A DNA stretch of 64,000 nucleotides from Gammaproteobacteria bacterium (GCA_023228645.1 JALOAT010000001.1:180063-244062), one strand, 5' to 3'. Shown: positions 44,701 to 53,561, numbered from the stretch's first letter. Numbers and translations: made by a program. The notes: a model not told the origin generated them from the sequence alone.

Positions 44701-45361
44701 TTCTGTTACTGATGAACTCATTGATGATATCTTTGTAGTTGCTGCGTTTAAAGCTGAGTTTGCTAAGGCTTTCTCTGATAAAGATATTTCTATCGACACT
44801 ATCGTAGAAAAAGCAATTGGTCTAAATAAACTTAAGTATTTCAAAGCAACTGATAAAGAAGATGTTACTGATTACGAAACTGCGACCCTCTTAGGTGATC
44901 GTACTCTGTTCTATACCATCCCTAAAGGTAGTGTAGAGACAAGTAAGGTCGATCTACTTAACGCAGGTATTCGTCATCATGAGAGTGAAACAGTTAGTGA
45001 TGAAGTTACTTTACCCACTGTTCAAAACGCCAAAGTTATCTTAGATAAAGCTAGTGGTCTTGCAGCACGAGTGCAGAAGCTCAAAGATCTCTCAGGTCAG
45101 GTGAAGGCAATGGGTGCGGATGTTGCTAAGACAGTAGAAGGTGTGGTTGGTGAAGAGGAAGAAGTAGCTCGACATCAATCTAGCGTCATTTCCTTACTGC
45201 AACGTACTGTTACTGTATCTGCTAAGCCTGGTATTGAAGCGGCGCGCCTTATCATTAGTGTTAACTATGATGTTGCTCGCTTAATCAAAGCAGTGATTAA
45301 AGCTCATCAAGGTGAAGTCGTAGTAGAAGGAACTAGCAATACTCCTTTGTTAGCTGAATAA
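41771..45361 (+). CDS. Very large inner-body-like head protein with multiple propeptide-like sites
   Basis: 1196 residues. Residues 1-150 are acidic; a first module follows (ESLESLSRQIKLYKK near 165; AVINAFIKLRDWWVKHW near 210). At about 437-452 comes ESTEGLDELSTEGFWGGFAG and near 566 SREGSTEGLDEG, clusters of S-T-E-G that match S-x-E prohead-protease sites. Residues 580-840 are a long Glu/Ala/Val/Thr-rich acidic linker. A second module closes the protein (PSLESFDSG near 866; LREKILTAFNYVANLIS near 905). This looks like a polyprotein that is cut into two helical domains and an acidic spacer inside the prohead. It is the largest member of the family and its base composition is richer in GC than most of the window. 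Confidence 0.65.
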   Translation: MSLRNNRNGIRTLRAALESLDVNKHDDVNDDTPREFDPNVNDKPKDAETPTKEGEIQTPKEPAAKDVISRENVEEVETVAEVPITEDETVVETSTADNVTSTGVDAVAEEGTLADGISAAGEGAIVEESQYVENAGEHSAPEIIDVEEEILDDLSETVIRNEESLESLSRQIKLYKKVKTTASSMEDLSLLAIGDDIKQNFNKVKEAVINAFIKLRDWWVKHWDKLSAVWNETVIKQNSQQIAALTDSIDTVLTNLASADILAQTPMMRKIKNLPHFAQAIFVGGEAKARELLKTLSYVSREIRNNPNLADGGYEKLGAMVAKLNEEELTNVDTDSNVRKFVRSYPRYRPGLEAEILTLQKNANEVARGLTKRIDELKRESRSVESGSEDAKLKNELVSIDQKIQSNLLKLISGIRELDNLILNIFKKYGTAAKPESTEGLDELSTEGFWGGFAGAFQAGNIGSRYTNKKRYEIERLKEKIAVTTDALQKLAAGASKDEAQKGLENSKAIDIANAPKETFREFITNKENWIPFMAALRGMKLGSEAQDLEKKLKDQVKQLEAISREGSTEGLDEGEVTVSEAITNDEITVDAEEAAETGEIVVTPDPADPVEADDNEGISILVEEEPVVEADGVTDVVEASAEGDLEAKIRELRSKADEAEALLIQARSLINGSATEPEPVATEPEAAVIQTDVVEDASVDLGEDTAVTEVEEVEGSEGEAEVAEGEEVEVEEIDEASQESQTAVGVAGVTETGETGGDPSEPETDQPASGGDPAGEAEEKEADVGGNAEIVSDPTLDIEEAVEEVEVVMETIEQATKDLGFIEREIGRIEDSNEVGGIDSRYAESLSDSMESIVERNRLSFKVSMPSLESFDSGVSTRLRNTDMTLESFKEFAGKLREKILTAFNYVANLISKVYTMTAGKAKELMTNLEQLKKELNDVKPNSNAPKTIKSIDLAKGLSIDGTVPQDISAALGQLRSVTDELIDDIFVVAAFKAEFAKAFSDKDISIDTIVEKAIGLNKLKYFKATDKEDVTDYETATLLGDRTLFYTIPKGSVETSKVDLLNAGIRHHESETVSDEVTLPTVQNAKVILDKASGLAARVQKLKDLSGQVKAMGADVAKTVEGVVGEEEEVARHQSSVISLLQRTVTVSAKPGIEAARLIISVNYDVARLIKAVIKAHQGEVVVEGTSNTPLLAE

Positions 45362-45381
45362 CCTTAAAAGCTAAGTAGTGT

Positions 45382-45419
45382 CATAAATAGGAGATCCCAA
45401 AAGGATCTCCTATTATGCC
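45382..45419 (+). terminator. Hairpin terminator, near copy of the one at 8025
   Basis: TAGGAGATCC (45388-45397) with GGATCTCCTA (45403-45412), loop CAAAA, within ATAAATAGGAG-type arms. It ends the inner-body block. Confidence 0.8.
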
Positions 45420-45470
45420 TTAGTTTTAAGTTTCATCTTTTAGTGGAACATTTAAAGGAAAAAGACAGAT

Positions 45471-47024
45471 ATGCCTCGCCTCTTGTTACCTATTACTGAT
45501 GTAGATAGGGCTGTCGTCAGACCGATTGTGACAGATGTCATTAAGGATCTATTTGCTATCACACAACTTGATCCAAAAACAAAGATTTTATTCCCAGGTG
45601 ATGTCGGCCAGATGATGCAGGTCGGTTCAGCCCTAGAACACGAAGGCGATAATAGTGTCTTTGGGGTTGAAGGATATGTACATATAGAGATTAATAGAGA
45701 TCCTATTGAAGACCTACTATTAACAAATTCTACCGATAAGCCTGGTGAGCAATTTACCTTCTATGATGATGTATTAGAAATCTATTCTAGACCAGCTAGA
45801 GTATTTAGTGAAGTTGACATCTCTATTAAATATCGTGCTAGAACTAAAGTAGACGGTGAGCGCTGGGTGAGTGAGATGAAAAACAGAGTCTCTCAAGGAA
45901 GAGATTCTTTAATTCATAGTCCAGTTACTTATAGTTATGATATCCCTTATCCTGCTATAGCTATTTTTAAAGAACTCCATAGACTAAGAGAAAATAAACA
46001 TGGTTATGGTGATACCTTTACTGATTGGTTTAAAGAACGATCTTCTAAGTTCGTTACTGTAATTACCAACCAAGCAGGACATGAGAAAGCTGATAGTTAT
46101 GCAGTAAGAGAAAACTTAGAAAGAGTACAAGGTAGGTTTGATTTTACTATCCCGCCTAAAGGTCAGTATGTAGATGGTGTTACTGCTTGGGAATTCTCTT
46201 TTTCATACAAGATTCAGTTAGATATTGCTGAAGCCTTTATAATGATCTATCCGATCATTGTACATAACCAATTGCTAAGTGATAAGTATGTAGATTACAC
46301 CACTGTTTACCAAGATACCAATACTGTTAAAGGCTGGAACTCTGGTCAGTATTATACTAGGATCTTTGAGAATAACTTACTCATGGAAAGATACTACTAT
46401 AGTAAGTTAGGTATCATAATTCCAGCACATGATGATTTTATTGTCAATCAACTCCCTAGTTCCCAAACTGTCTTTACTTCTTTGATTCGGCTATGGGAAG
46501 AAGGTGAAGGAGGAGATCTATTAGAGATCTTAGATTTAGAGGACTTAGGTAAGTTTGACTTAGCTCCTTCTATTATCACTTTCTTAAAAGCAGAAGCTCC
46601 TTATCTAACTCGACATTATCATTCTATCTTTCATATTAGTTATTATAGAGAGAAGAGAATTATTTGGGAAGGCGATAATGTTATCAAAGTAGATAGTGAT
46701 GGTGTTATTCGAAGTACGTATCAGCTCGATCCTAAGCGAGTACATCATATTCGTCTATCTATTATCACTGATCTAGATTTCTTAAAAGATGGAGCATTAG
46801 AGCGTCTAAGAGATCATCCTGATGCTTTTTGTAGAATCATAAGTGCTATTAATCCAGATTATCCTCTAGATTTTGATTGTAAAGATAAAAAGAGAACGCC
46901 TTTAAAAGTCATTCAAAAAACTAAAGAAGATTTAAGTGTTTTTAATGGCTATCAGAATAGAGCTATGCACACCGTTGGTATCTTTAATATTGAAGGATTA
47001 AAGGCAACGGACTATAAGGAATGA
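45471..47024 (+). CDS. Virion structural protein
   Basis: 517 residues, mixed alpha/beta, Tyr- and Asp-rich, with no enzyme motif. It begins a five-gene, tightly spaced operon (45471-50953). Its neighbours have baseplate-hub-like traits, so a tail or baseplate role is likely. Family not recognised. Confidence 0.65.
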   Translation: MPRLLLPITDVDRAVVRPIVTDVIKDLFAITQLDPKTKILFPGDVGQMMQVGSALEHEGDNSVFGVEGYVHIEINRDPIEDLLLTNSTDKPGEQFTFYDDVLEIYSRPARVFSEVDISIKYRARTKVDGERWVSEMKNRVSQGRDSLIHSPVTYSYDIPYPAIAIFKELHRLRENKHGYGDTFTDWFKERSSKFVTVITNQAGHEKADSYAVRENLERVQGRFDFTIPPKGQYVDGVTAWEFSFSYKIQLDIAEAFIMIYPIIVHNQLLSDKYVDYTTVYQDTNTVKGWNSGQYYTRIFENNLLMERYYYSKLGIIIPAHDDFIVNQLPSSQTVFTSLIRLWEEGEGGDLLEILDLEDLGKFDLAPSIITFLKAEAPYLTRHYHSIFHISYYREKRIIWEGDNVIKVDSDGVIRSTYQLDPKRVHHIRLSIITDLDFLKDGALERLRDHPDAFCRIISAINPDYPLDFDCKDKKRTPLKVIQKTKEDLSVFNGYQNRAMHTVGIFNIEGLKATDYKE

Positions 47025-47032
47025 AATAGAAA

Positions 47033-48397
47033 ATGCCTGTATTTGATATTGATCCACAAAAGGTGGAAGAAAAGCCAGCTATACCTAAGGTAACGAAACC
47101 TTATTATAGAAGTAGTGTTGTTGATACACAATACACTAATAGGAAAAGCTTACTTACTAATATCCAAGGCTATCCTTGGAAGATTAACTACTTTAGTCAA
47201 GTCGTAGGTAAGAATGATAACTTAAGTGGTTTACAAGAAGATCGAGTAGCAGCTCGTCAGCAATACATTGAAATTAGGGACATGACAATTAAAGTCATCT
47301 CACCTAACTCTACTGATCAAGAACAAGAGATCAAAATTTTAAACATCAATGGTAGTGCTTATGTTATCAATGATGTTATTCCTAATACTGGGGATCAATT
47401 CATTGCTGATATTGGTGATGGTAGAGAAGGTATTTTTGAAGTACTCACTTCAGAGAAGATGAGTCATTTAAAAGACGCTGTATATCGTATCGATTATAGA
47501 CTTAAGAACTATATGTCACCGAGCTTTGACTTTCAATTAGATTTGAAAGTTATTAAGACGCTTTATGAATATAAAGACGAGATGCGATATGGTTTACAAA
47601 CAGTAATCGAAGAAGGTGAGTTTAATCGGCTTAGGAATTACGATAAGGTATATCAAGAACTCCTTCGTCGCTATATGGAAAAGTTCTGGAGTAATGAATT
47701 CCATACTCTCTTAGTACCAGGTCAGCCTGACACTAGTATTTATGACCACTTTCTAACTACTTTCGTTACTAAGTTGTTTGATATTCATAATGCACCTCAC
47801 TTTAATAAACTAAGAGTGCTTAACGTAAGTGATGATTATAATGTCATGACTTGCGATACAGTTTTAGATGCTATTATTAAACGTGATCCTGCTATCTTAA
47901 AGACAGGGATTAGGAAAGCAGGTGTTGCTTATACTCGTAGTTTTAAGTTTCATCCTATCTTCAACTCTATCACCTATACAGGGATTAGGTATATTATCTA
48001 TCCTTCTGATGGTACAAAGAAGATCGATTACCAAATAAAAGACCATACTAGAAAAAATGAGATCTTTGAGAACGCAAACGTTCCTTTACGAGAAGATAGT
48101 CTAGAGGATGTATTTGGTGATTCGGTTATGTTACCTGGATTTCCCCATGATACTAGTCCACTTATCAAACCTGTTCTAAAGGATGATTTTTATATCTTCT
48201 CAGAAGCTTTCTATAAACAAAGTTCTGATTTATCTGCTTTCGAGTATTTAGTCCTAGCCTTTATTAAAGGGCAATCACCTAATTATAATGTATTAGACAT
48301 GATACTTGAACAACGATCTAAATGGCAGGTATTGGAAGAGTATTATTATACTCCCATTTTACTAATGATGATTTATGCTTATTCGAGATCAGTATGA
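47033..48397 (+). CDS. Virion structural protein
   Basis: 454 residues, alpha/beta, Tyr-rich, starting 8 bp after the previous stop. The central segment (VYRIDYRLKNYMSPSFDFQLDLKVIKTL) and the C-terminus (VLEEYYYTPILLMMIYAYSRS) look like structural elements of a tail component. Its stop overlaps the next ATG (ATGA). Confidence 0.65.
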   Translation: MPVFDIDPQKVEEKPAIPKVTKPYYRSSVVDTQYTNRKSLLTNIQGYPWKINYFSQVVGKNDNLSGLQEDRVAARQQYIEIRDMTIKVISPNSTDQEQEIKILNINGSAYVINDVIPNTGDQFIADIGDGREGIFEVLTSEKMSHLKDAVYRIDYRLKNYMSPSFDFQLDLKVIKTLYEYKDEMRYGLQTVIEEGEFNRLRNYDKVYQELLRRYMEKFWSNEFHTLLVPGQPDTSIYDHFLTTFVTKLFDIHNAPHFNKLRVLNVSDDYNVMTCDTVLDAIIKRDPAILKTGIRKAGVAYTRSFKFHPIFNSITYTGIRYIIYPSDGTKKIDYQIKDHTRKNEIFENANVPLREDSLEDVFGDSVMLPGFPHDTSPLIKPVLKDDFYIFSEAFYKQSSDLSAFEYLVLAFIKGQSPNYNVLDMILEQRSKWQVLEEYYYTPILLMMIYAYSRSV

Positions 48398-49020
48398 GTA
48401 AGAAACGTAACCACCAATACACATTAATAGAAAGAATCTTTGATCAACGCTTTAGAGCTAGAGTACCACTGAATGCAACAATGAGTGAGAAATGGATTCA
48501 GTTAAACGGTGGGACTTATGTCAGTGGGGATGAATATTGGAATGAGAAGATAAATCAACAATGGCAGGATTGTTATCTTACTATCTCTAAGATGGTGGAT
48601 TATGCTAGAAAAGGCGTACCTATTTCCATCTTACGTTTTCAAGATACGAAAACTATCTATGACAGCATCGAAGCTTATCTAGCTCATGCCGAAGTTGTTT
48701 TCTCTGGAATGTATGATCCAGCAGCCTATTCAGATACTTTAGAGGACTTAGTAGATTTAGATAGATTAGCTAATGTTATTTATAAACATGCCAAATTCTA
48801 CGAACCCTTACAACCTACAGGTAGTAACTTCATCAATATGTTGCGAGGTTGGGGTGGAATGTCTATGTTAGGTTCTCAGCCCTTAAGTGATGTAAAGGAA
48901 GACATTCATAAAAGAGAGAGGACTGGTATGGAAGATCTCTTTGCTTCTTTTATTGATCCAGATAGACTACCAGTAGAAGAAAAGAAAGATCCCTTTAAAG
49001 ACTTGGAAGATCTCGTATGA
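48394..49020 (+). CDS. Virion or tail-assembly protein
   Basis: 208 residues from ATG 48394, which overlaps the previous stop by 4 bp. The in-frame ATG 48322 lies inside the upstream gene and is rejected. Basic N-terminus, helical body and an acidic C-terminus (LPVEEKKDPFKDLEDLV). Overlaps the next gene by 4 bp too, so three proteins are translationally coupled. Not recognised. Confidence 0.65.
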   Translation: MSKKRNHQYTLIERIFDQRFRARVPLNATMSEKWIQLNGGTYVSGDEYWNEKINQQWQDCYLTISKMVDYARKGVPISILRFQDTKTIYDSIEAYLAHAEVVFSGMYDPAAYSDTLEDLVDLDRLANVIYKHAKFYEPLQPTGSNFINMLRGWGGMSMLGSQPLSDVKEDIHKRERTGMEDLFASFIDPDRLPVEEKKDPFKDLEDLV

Positions 49021-50405
49021 ACAATATGGTTTCACTACTCAAACCAGATGTAGATGTCGTTATACAAGGTGCTGATCAAATACGTTTAGATCGATGGAAT
49101 ATTAAGCTTACCGCAGCAGGTAAACCTGTTGAAGTAATTAAGATTCTTAATATCGATGTTCAAGAGTATTATGAGAACCATTACTCAGAGATTAGAACAA
49201 TTGACATCGCTATGGGTTTAGGTCAGTACACGAATATCCTCTACCCAGGTAGAGAAGAGATCGTTGTTAACTTACAATGCATTGAAGCAATGTTAGCTGA
49301 TTTGGTTGATAGTGGTGTTATTTCTGGTTATCGAGATGATGAATTCTACACAGGTGTATTGGAAGTAACAGGTAATGAAGTACTGGAAGATTCTTATAGA
49401 ACGCTTATAGACACCTCCTCACTTGATATTTCTTCTTTAAAGTTGGTTAGATTACAACTTACTAATAAAACGGATGAGCAAATTCGTTTAATTCAAGTAG
49501 GAGGTAGTTATAGAAATACCGATATAGCGACTGTACTGAAGACTATCATTACTAATGCTGTTAAAAGTTTAGATCTTGAAGCTAACTATATTCCAAAAGG
49601 AATTGAATTAGTAGAACCTGATAATACAACTCTTTATGATCAGATCATCATTCCTGATGGTACAAAGTTAGTAGATCTACCTGGCTACTTACAAAAGCAT
49701 TATGGTGTATATAGTAATGGATTAGCTCATTATCTAAGAAATGGTATTTGGCATATCTTTCCTACTTATGACATTACAAGAGGAGGTAGTGCTGAGTATA
49801 GTCTACAGGTCTCTATTGTTCCTAGACAGTTATATCCTGAATTAGGTAGGACTTATCGTAAATTTGGTAGTAGTACATTAATCATCTCTAATGGTGAGCG
49901 ACATATCTTAGAGAATGCTATTCCTAAGCTAGCTAATGAAGGCAATGGTGTTAAATTCTTCAATACTAACTTTCTTCTTCAGGACAATACAGTTAAGGAG
50001 TCACCTAATAAGGTTGTCTCTAATGCTGCTGAACAAGTCAATGAATATGTAGCTTTTGAAAATAGTAATGGCATTAATAATCTCCCTGTAAGAGAGATGG
50101 GGTTAACTGCTAATACCTACTTAGTTAAAAGTGAAATTAGTATGAGAACGGGAAGTTACATCATGTTAGAATGGCGTTACTCTGACCCTGACCTAGCTAT
50201 ACCAGGAGCTATTGCTAAAATACGATATGAAGACAATGGTTCAATTAAAGAATTTGAAGGCGTGTTAGTTTCAGCAGCGCATTCTATCCAACTCTATGGT
50301 TATGGAGTCACTGCTATGAACTATACAACTCAATCATTCATTACTTTCTTTGTACAAAGAGATTTAGACTTAGAAAGAATTAACGACGAACTATTATTAG
50401 GATAA
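49017..50405 (+). CDS. Virion structural protein, possibly baseplate hub-like
   Basis: 462 residues, beta-rich. The middle (LYDQIIIPDGTKLVDLPGYLQKHYG...NGLAHYLRNGIWHIFPTYD) resembles phage hub proteins of the gp27/gpD type, which have a similar peptide-wall-facing repeat of beta domains. That likeness is by eye only. It starts with an ATGA overlap and is followed by a gene 8 bp downstream. Confidence 0.6.
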   Translation: MNNMVSLLKPDVDVVIQGADQIRLDRWNIKLTAAGKPVEVIKILNIDVQEYYENHYSEIRTIDIAMGLGQYTNILYPGREEIVVNLQCIEAMLADLVDSGVISGYRDDEFYTGVLEVTGNEVLEDSYRTLIDTSSLDISSLKLVRLQLTNKTDEQIRLIQVGGSYRNTDIATVLKTIITNAVKSLDLEANYIPKGIELVEPDNTTLYDQIIIPDGTKLVDLPGYLQKHYGVYSNGLAHYLRNGIWHIFPTYDITRGGSAEYSLQVSIVPRQLYPELGRTYRKFGSSTLIISNGERHILENAIPKLANEGNGVKFFNTNFLLQDNTVKESPNKVVSNAAEQVNEYVAFENSNGINNLPVREMGLTANTYLVKSEISMRTGSYIMLEWRYSDPDLAIPGAIAKIRYEDNGSIKEFEGVLVSAAHSIQLYGYGVTAMNYTTQSFITFFVQRDLDLERINDELLLG

Positions 50406-50413
50406 TAAACTAA

Positions 50414-50953
50414 ATGCCAATAACAACTGAAGACGATTTCGATATTATTACCGATTATAATAAAACACCAGAAGAGCTTCTAACAGAGCTGTTTAATTTA
50501 AAAAACGGAACAGACTATTCTCCTGAGCAATTTACTTTTGGAGAACCTGAACTAAGTACGGTTGAAAATAGAAATACAAACATTCGAATGTATGGTAGGC
50601 AAAACACAGGAATGCGTGGTAGTGCATTATTGCATTACAATCGTGTATCAGCAATTGATCTATTAGAAAAGAGTGATAATATTCTTCTATACAGTGATGA
50701 GGTTTTCTTTACTGACTTCATTCCTCAAATTAATGAAAAGTTCGGTATTCTTCTAAGAAAAGAAGATGTTGTCGAGCACGAGCTTACTCCGTTAGATCCG
50801 CTTAATCCTGAGGATTCAAGAGAAATCCCACTTACTTTTAAAATGAACCATAAAATTTTCTTTGGGTCTATCATCCTAAAGATGATTCATGTTGGTGTCG
50901 ATTTAAGTGAAGATTATCCTGAATCAGAATTAGATGGATTTGTATTTCCTTAA
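50414..50953 (+). CDS. Small virion protein, first of three paralogues in the window
   Basis: 179 residues. Shared layout with the proteins at 62727 and 63286: an L-F-x-L-x-N opening, FTFGEPEL, then NRNTNIRM, a Gly-rich strand (GMRGSALLHYNRVSAIDLL), FFTDFIPQINEKFGILLRKEDV and a closing beta part. Proteins of this pattern (DUF7941-like) are common in jumbo-phage tail regions; I recall the family but cannot check it. Ends the structural operon and is followed by a terminator. Confidence 0.6.
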   Translation: MPITTEDDFDIITDYNKTPEELLTELFNLKNGTDYSPEQFTFGEPELSTVENRNTNIRMYGRQNTGMRGSALLHYNRVSAIDLLEKSDNILLYSDEVFFTDFIPQINEKFGILLRKEDVVEHELTPLDPLNPEDSREIPLTFKMNHKIFFGSIILKMIHVGVDLSEDYPESELDGFVFP

Positions 50954-50965
50954 ATTAGAGTTAGT

Positions 50966-50998
50966 AGAGAGGAGTCCTAAAAGACTCCTCTCTTTATG
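50966..50998 (+). terminator. Rho-independent terminator
   Basis: 11-bp stem AGAGAGGAGTC (50966-50976) and GACTCCTCTCT (50983-50993) followed by TTATGC. Confidence 0.85.
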
Positions 50999-51007
50999 CT
51001 GTATTCC

Positions 51008-51033
51008 AGATTATTTTAAAGGCATATAACTAA
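51008..51033 (+). promoter_or_regulatory. Putative phage promoter (26-nt ATATNACTAA class)
   Basis: Blocks AGATTATTTTAA and ATATAACTAA separated by GGC/C, 10 bp after a terminator and about 30 bp ahead of a tiny gene. Among the five best members this one is closest to consensus. Confidence 0.65.
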
Positions 51034-51063
51034 CTTGACAATAACAATTATAAGGGAGTTATA

Positions 51064-51183
51064 ATGTCAGATTTTATTCATCTCGCTTTCTTATCTGGAA
51101 TACTCGTACTTGTTATTATTATGATCATAAGTGCGATATTGGATATATTTCTTAAGATATTTGGGAAGAAGAATAAAAGATAA
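51064..51183 (+). CDS. Tiny membrane protein (39 aa)
   Basis: ATG 51064 follows AAGGGAGTTATA. One long hydrophobic helix (LSGILVLVIIMIISAILDIFL) and a basic tail (KIFGKKNKR). It is directly behind the promoter at 51008. Not recognised; similar in style to the tiny proteins at 19208-19621. Confidence 0.65.
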   Translation: MSDFIHLAFLSGILVLVIIMIISAILDIFLKIFGKKNKR

Positions 51184-51348
51184 ATTATCATAAAAGAAAG
51201 GACTTTGCTTTTGTAAGGTTCTTTTCTTTATTCTTTTTATTTTTGTTTAAACTAGATAAATACAGTAATATATCATCTATTAGAAGAGAATGAAGTAAAA
51301 AGCTCTTTATCAACACACCTCTTTAACTAAACAAAGGAAATCATTAAC

Positions 51349-51975
51349 ATGTTTAACATCTTTAAAAAACAAAAGAAATCTTACAATACGACAGGTATTG
51401 ATGTTCTTTTCTATAAACAAAGTAACCGGTTCGAAAAACATGGTCAGATCCTAGTAAATAATAAATCCAGAGGACTTCATCGAACTGTAGTTGATTTTAG
51501 TATCTTAGGTGCTAAGGGCAATTGGCTCCCTCACTTTACTCCAGCAACAGTAGATGCTATTTTTATGTTAGCTATTGAACAAGGTTATGAACCTATTTCA
51601 ATTGTGGAGTATGATCATATTAAATTCACTAATGACTATTTCAATCCTCATTCCAAACTAGTTAAGCTGTCTAAGCTTAAATGGGATAATGATGGTAGTG
51701 GGCTTTATGTTCAAGTTACTGATTATCGAGAACCTGTAAAAGGGATCTTTTCAGTAGAAGTGTATAACAGACTCATGGAAGCTCAAAATTTTGCTGTCAC
51801 ACCAGATAATGTATTAGCGATCTTCGAACTTGTAGAAGAACAAGGCTATGTTCCTATCACTATCTCTAAATTCCGTGAAAACGTAAAAGAGGTAGAAGAA
51901 CAAGATGGTGATGAACTTGAACCAGATTCAGTTATTCAACTGAGGAGTCCTAATGTTTTTAGGACTCGCGTTTAA
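51349..51975 (+). CDS. Hypothetical protein with internal repeat
   Basis: 208 residues. Two copies of an approximately 80-residue unit can be seen: the first contains LPHFTPATVDAIFMLAIEQGYEPISIVEYD, the second AVTPDNVLAIFELVEEQGYVPITISKF. The conserved core is the helix plus E-Q-G-Y-x-P-I-x-I strand. An N-terminal basic stretch (KKQKKSYN) precedes them. A shorter relative (FDKLGLDCISMQL) follows at 52053. Function unknown. Confidence 0.7.
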   Translation: MFNIFKKQKKSYNTTGIDVLFYKQSNRFEKHGQILVNNKSRGLHRTVVDFSILGAKGNWLPHFTPATVDAIFMLAIEQGYEPISIVEYDHIKFTNDYFNPHSKLVKLSKLKWDNDGSGLYVQVTDYREPVKGIFSVEVYNRLMEAQNFAVTPDNVLAIFELVEEQGYVPITISKFRENVKEVEEQDGDELEPDSVIQLRSPNVFRTRV

Positions 51976-51987
51976 GTAAAAGGCATA

Positions 51988-52018
51988 AATGGAGGGAAGT
52001 TATAATCTCCCCTCCATT
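51988..52018 (+). terminator. Hairpin terminator
   Basis: AATGGAGGG paired with CCCTCCATT (imperfect) within ATAAAT-type flanks, ahead of TATTTCTCTTAT. Confidence 0.6.
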
Positions 52019-52052
52019 AATATTTCTCTTATATTCTTAAATAGTACAGCGT

Positions 52053-52394
52053 ATGATTATTCGTTTATTAAACAGATCATTACAATACCTATACAATAAC
52101 TTTGATTCTGATCCTGCATCAGTTGGTATTGGATTACTCAAGACTGGTAAACTTCAGTATCATGATGGCGTAGCTAAAATAAGGTCAAGTAAAGGGAAGG
52201 TTTCTTATCAGCAATTCATTGTCGATAATCCTACTTATCTATATATGCCCTCTAAAATGACCATAATGTCTCTATTTAAGCAGTTTGATAAGCTAGGGTT
52301 GGATTGCATCAGTATGCAATTAAAAACGTCTCCTAAGTCCTCTAAAACGTTCTTTAGGAGTGATTACATACGTTTCTTAAACGAAGCTGCTTAA
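52053..52394 (+). CDS. Hypothetical protein, single copy of the 51349 repeat
   Basis: 113 residues. Opening is basic; the middle (VDNPTYLYMPSKMTIMSLFKQFDKLGLDCISMQLKTS) matches the repeat unit of the preceding gene (helix, Gly, strand). It has a weak ribosome-binding site. Function unknown. Confidence 0.65.
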   Translation: MIIRLLNRSLQYLYNNFDSDPASVGIGLLKTGKLQYHDGVAKIRSSKGKVSYQQFIVDNPTYLYMPSKMTIMSLFKQFDKLGLDCISMQLKTSPKSSKTFFRSDYIRFLNEAA

Positions 52395-52409
52395 TAAAGG
52401 AAATGAAAG

Positions 52410-53093
52410 ATGAAGGAGTTAATTTGCTTTTATGGTAGTAAAGACTTAGACAGTGTTTTAGCTACTTCTATCTTAATAGCTTCTATTGAAGGTTATGATA
52501 ATATCCATTTCAAAAATAGTTCCACTGACTATGGAGTTAATTACGGTAAAGAAGTAGATAAGTTATACAACATAGAAAAAGAAACCACAGTATTTTTCTT
52601 AAACGTATTGGTATTAGTTGAAGATCTGCTTAGTATTGACCAAAAATCAATAAACACTTATCTTATCAACGCTAGGAATAATTCAGTTATTAATTATTCG
52701 AAAGATATAAAATTCTTTAATACTCACATTAACAAATCTTACCATTATAGTGCTTCTATGGCTATTTTTGAGTTTCTTACCAAAGGAGTGAGATTAGATG
52801 AGTCGGTATTGAGGAGTCTTTTATTCTTTACTAAAGTGATTGAAGATAAAACCAGCTCTCGTTTTAAGCTCAAGCATACTAGAAGCATTCTGTCATTTAC
52901 TCAACATCTTTGGGAATGTCTTCAAGAAGAATATATGGCTTTTGAAGCATTAGAGCAATTCTCTGGTTTTATTAGTCAAGAAGCCAGTTCTAGTTTAAAA
53001 CGCGTGGAACTCCTTACTAAGGCTCAACTACATACACAACAAGAAAACATTACTACACTTAACACCACTGTTAATCAACATCACATACTCTAA
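52410..53093 (+). CDS. Hypothetical protein, possibly degenerate DHH-like
   Basis: 227 residues. The N-terminus (LICFYGSKDLDSVLATSILIAS) has the placement of a DHH phosphoesterase first motif (strand, D-x-D-G, helix), but other catalytic Asp/His motifs are not visible. The DHH link is therefore weak and any relative would be inactive. The rest is helical. It sits in an operon with the gene at 53111. Confidence 0.6.
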   Translation: MKELICFYGSKDLDSVLATSILIASIEGYDNIHFKNSSTDYGVNYGKEVDKLYNIEKETTVFFLNVLVLVEDLLSIDQKSINTYLINARNNSVINYSKDIKFFNTHINKSYHYSASMAIFEFLTKGVRLDESVLRSLLFFTKVIEDKTSSRFKLKHTRSILSFTQHLWECLQEEYMAFEALEQFSGFISQEASSSLKRVELLTKAQLHTQQENITTLNTTVNQHHIL

Positions 53094-53110
53094 ACATAAT
53101 AGGACGTCTC

Positions 53111-53461
53111 ATGCTTGATTTCATCGCTTCTGTTGGTAATGCCTTTACTGAAGTCTCTGGTATATTCTTTGCTCTTACGACTATTATTGCGTTAGTCATG
53201 AATAAAATAAAAGATAGAATGATTAACAACTTAGAAGAGACGTTAAAAGTAGGTGATGATTTAGTTGAATCATTAGAAAAATTACTTACTAAGAAAGAAG
53301 AAATTATTTCATTATTAACTATGAAAGATGCTAATAATGAAAGTTATATTACAGCATTAAATGAACATCTTCGTGAATTAGAAAGACGTATTGAAAATAC
53401 AGGGATTACTCTTAAAACTCCTTCTACAGAAGAGAAAGAAAGTAATAAAGAATCTGTATAA
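53111..53461 (+). CDS. Membrane-anchored coiled-coil protein
   Basis: 116 residues. A single N-terminal transmembrane helix (GIFFALTTIIALVMNKI) is followed by about 85 residues of coiled coil (NNLEETLKVGDDLVESLEKLL...LNEHLRELERRIEN). This layout recalls spanin or other envelope-bridging proteins but lacks a lipobox or partner. Operon terminator follows. Confidence 0.65.
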   Translation: MLDFIASVGNAFTEVSGIFFALTTIIALVMNKIKDRMINNLEETLKVGDDLVESLEKLLTKKEEIISLLTMKDANNESYITALNEHLRELERRIENTGITLKTPSTEEKESNKESV

Positions 53462-53478
53462 ATAAACGCTATATAAAA

Positions 53479-53535
53479 AAATTGAGAAACTAGATCTGTT
53501 GTAGTAAAAGTTTCTCAATTTTATTTTTTTATTTA
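53479..53535 (+). terminator. Strong rho-independent terminator
   Basis: Perfect 13-bp stem AAATTGAGAAACT (53479-53491) and AGTTTCTCAATTT (53509-53521), then a T-rich run. Confidence 0.9.
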
Positions 53536-53561
53536 TTTTTTCAATTATAAGCGATGAAACG

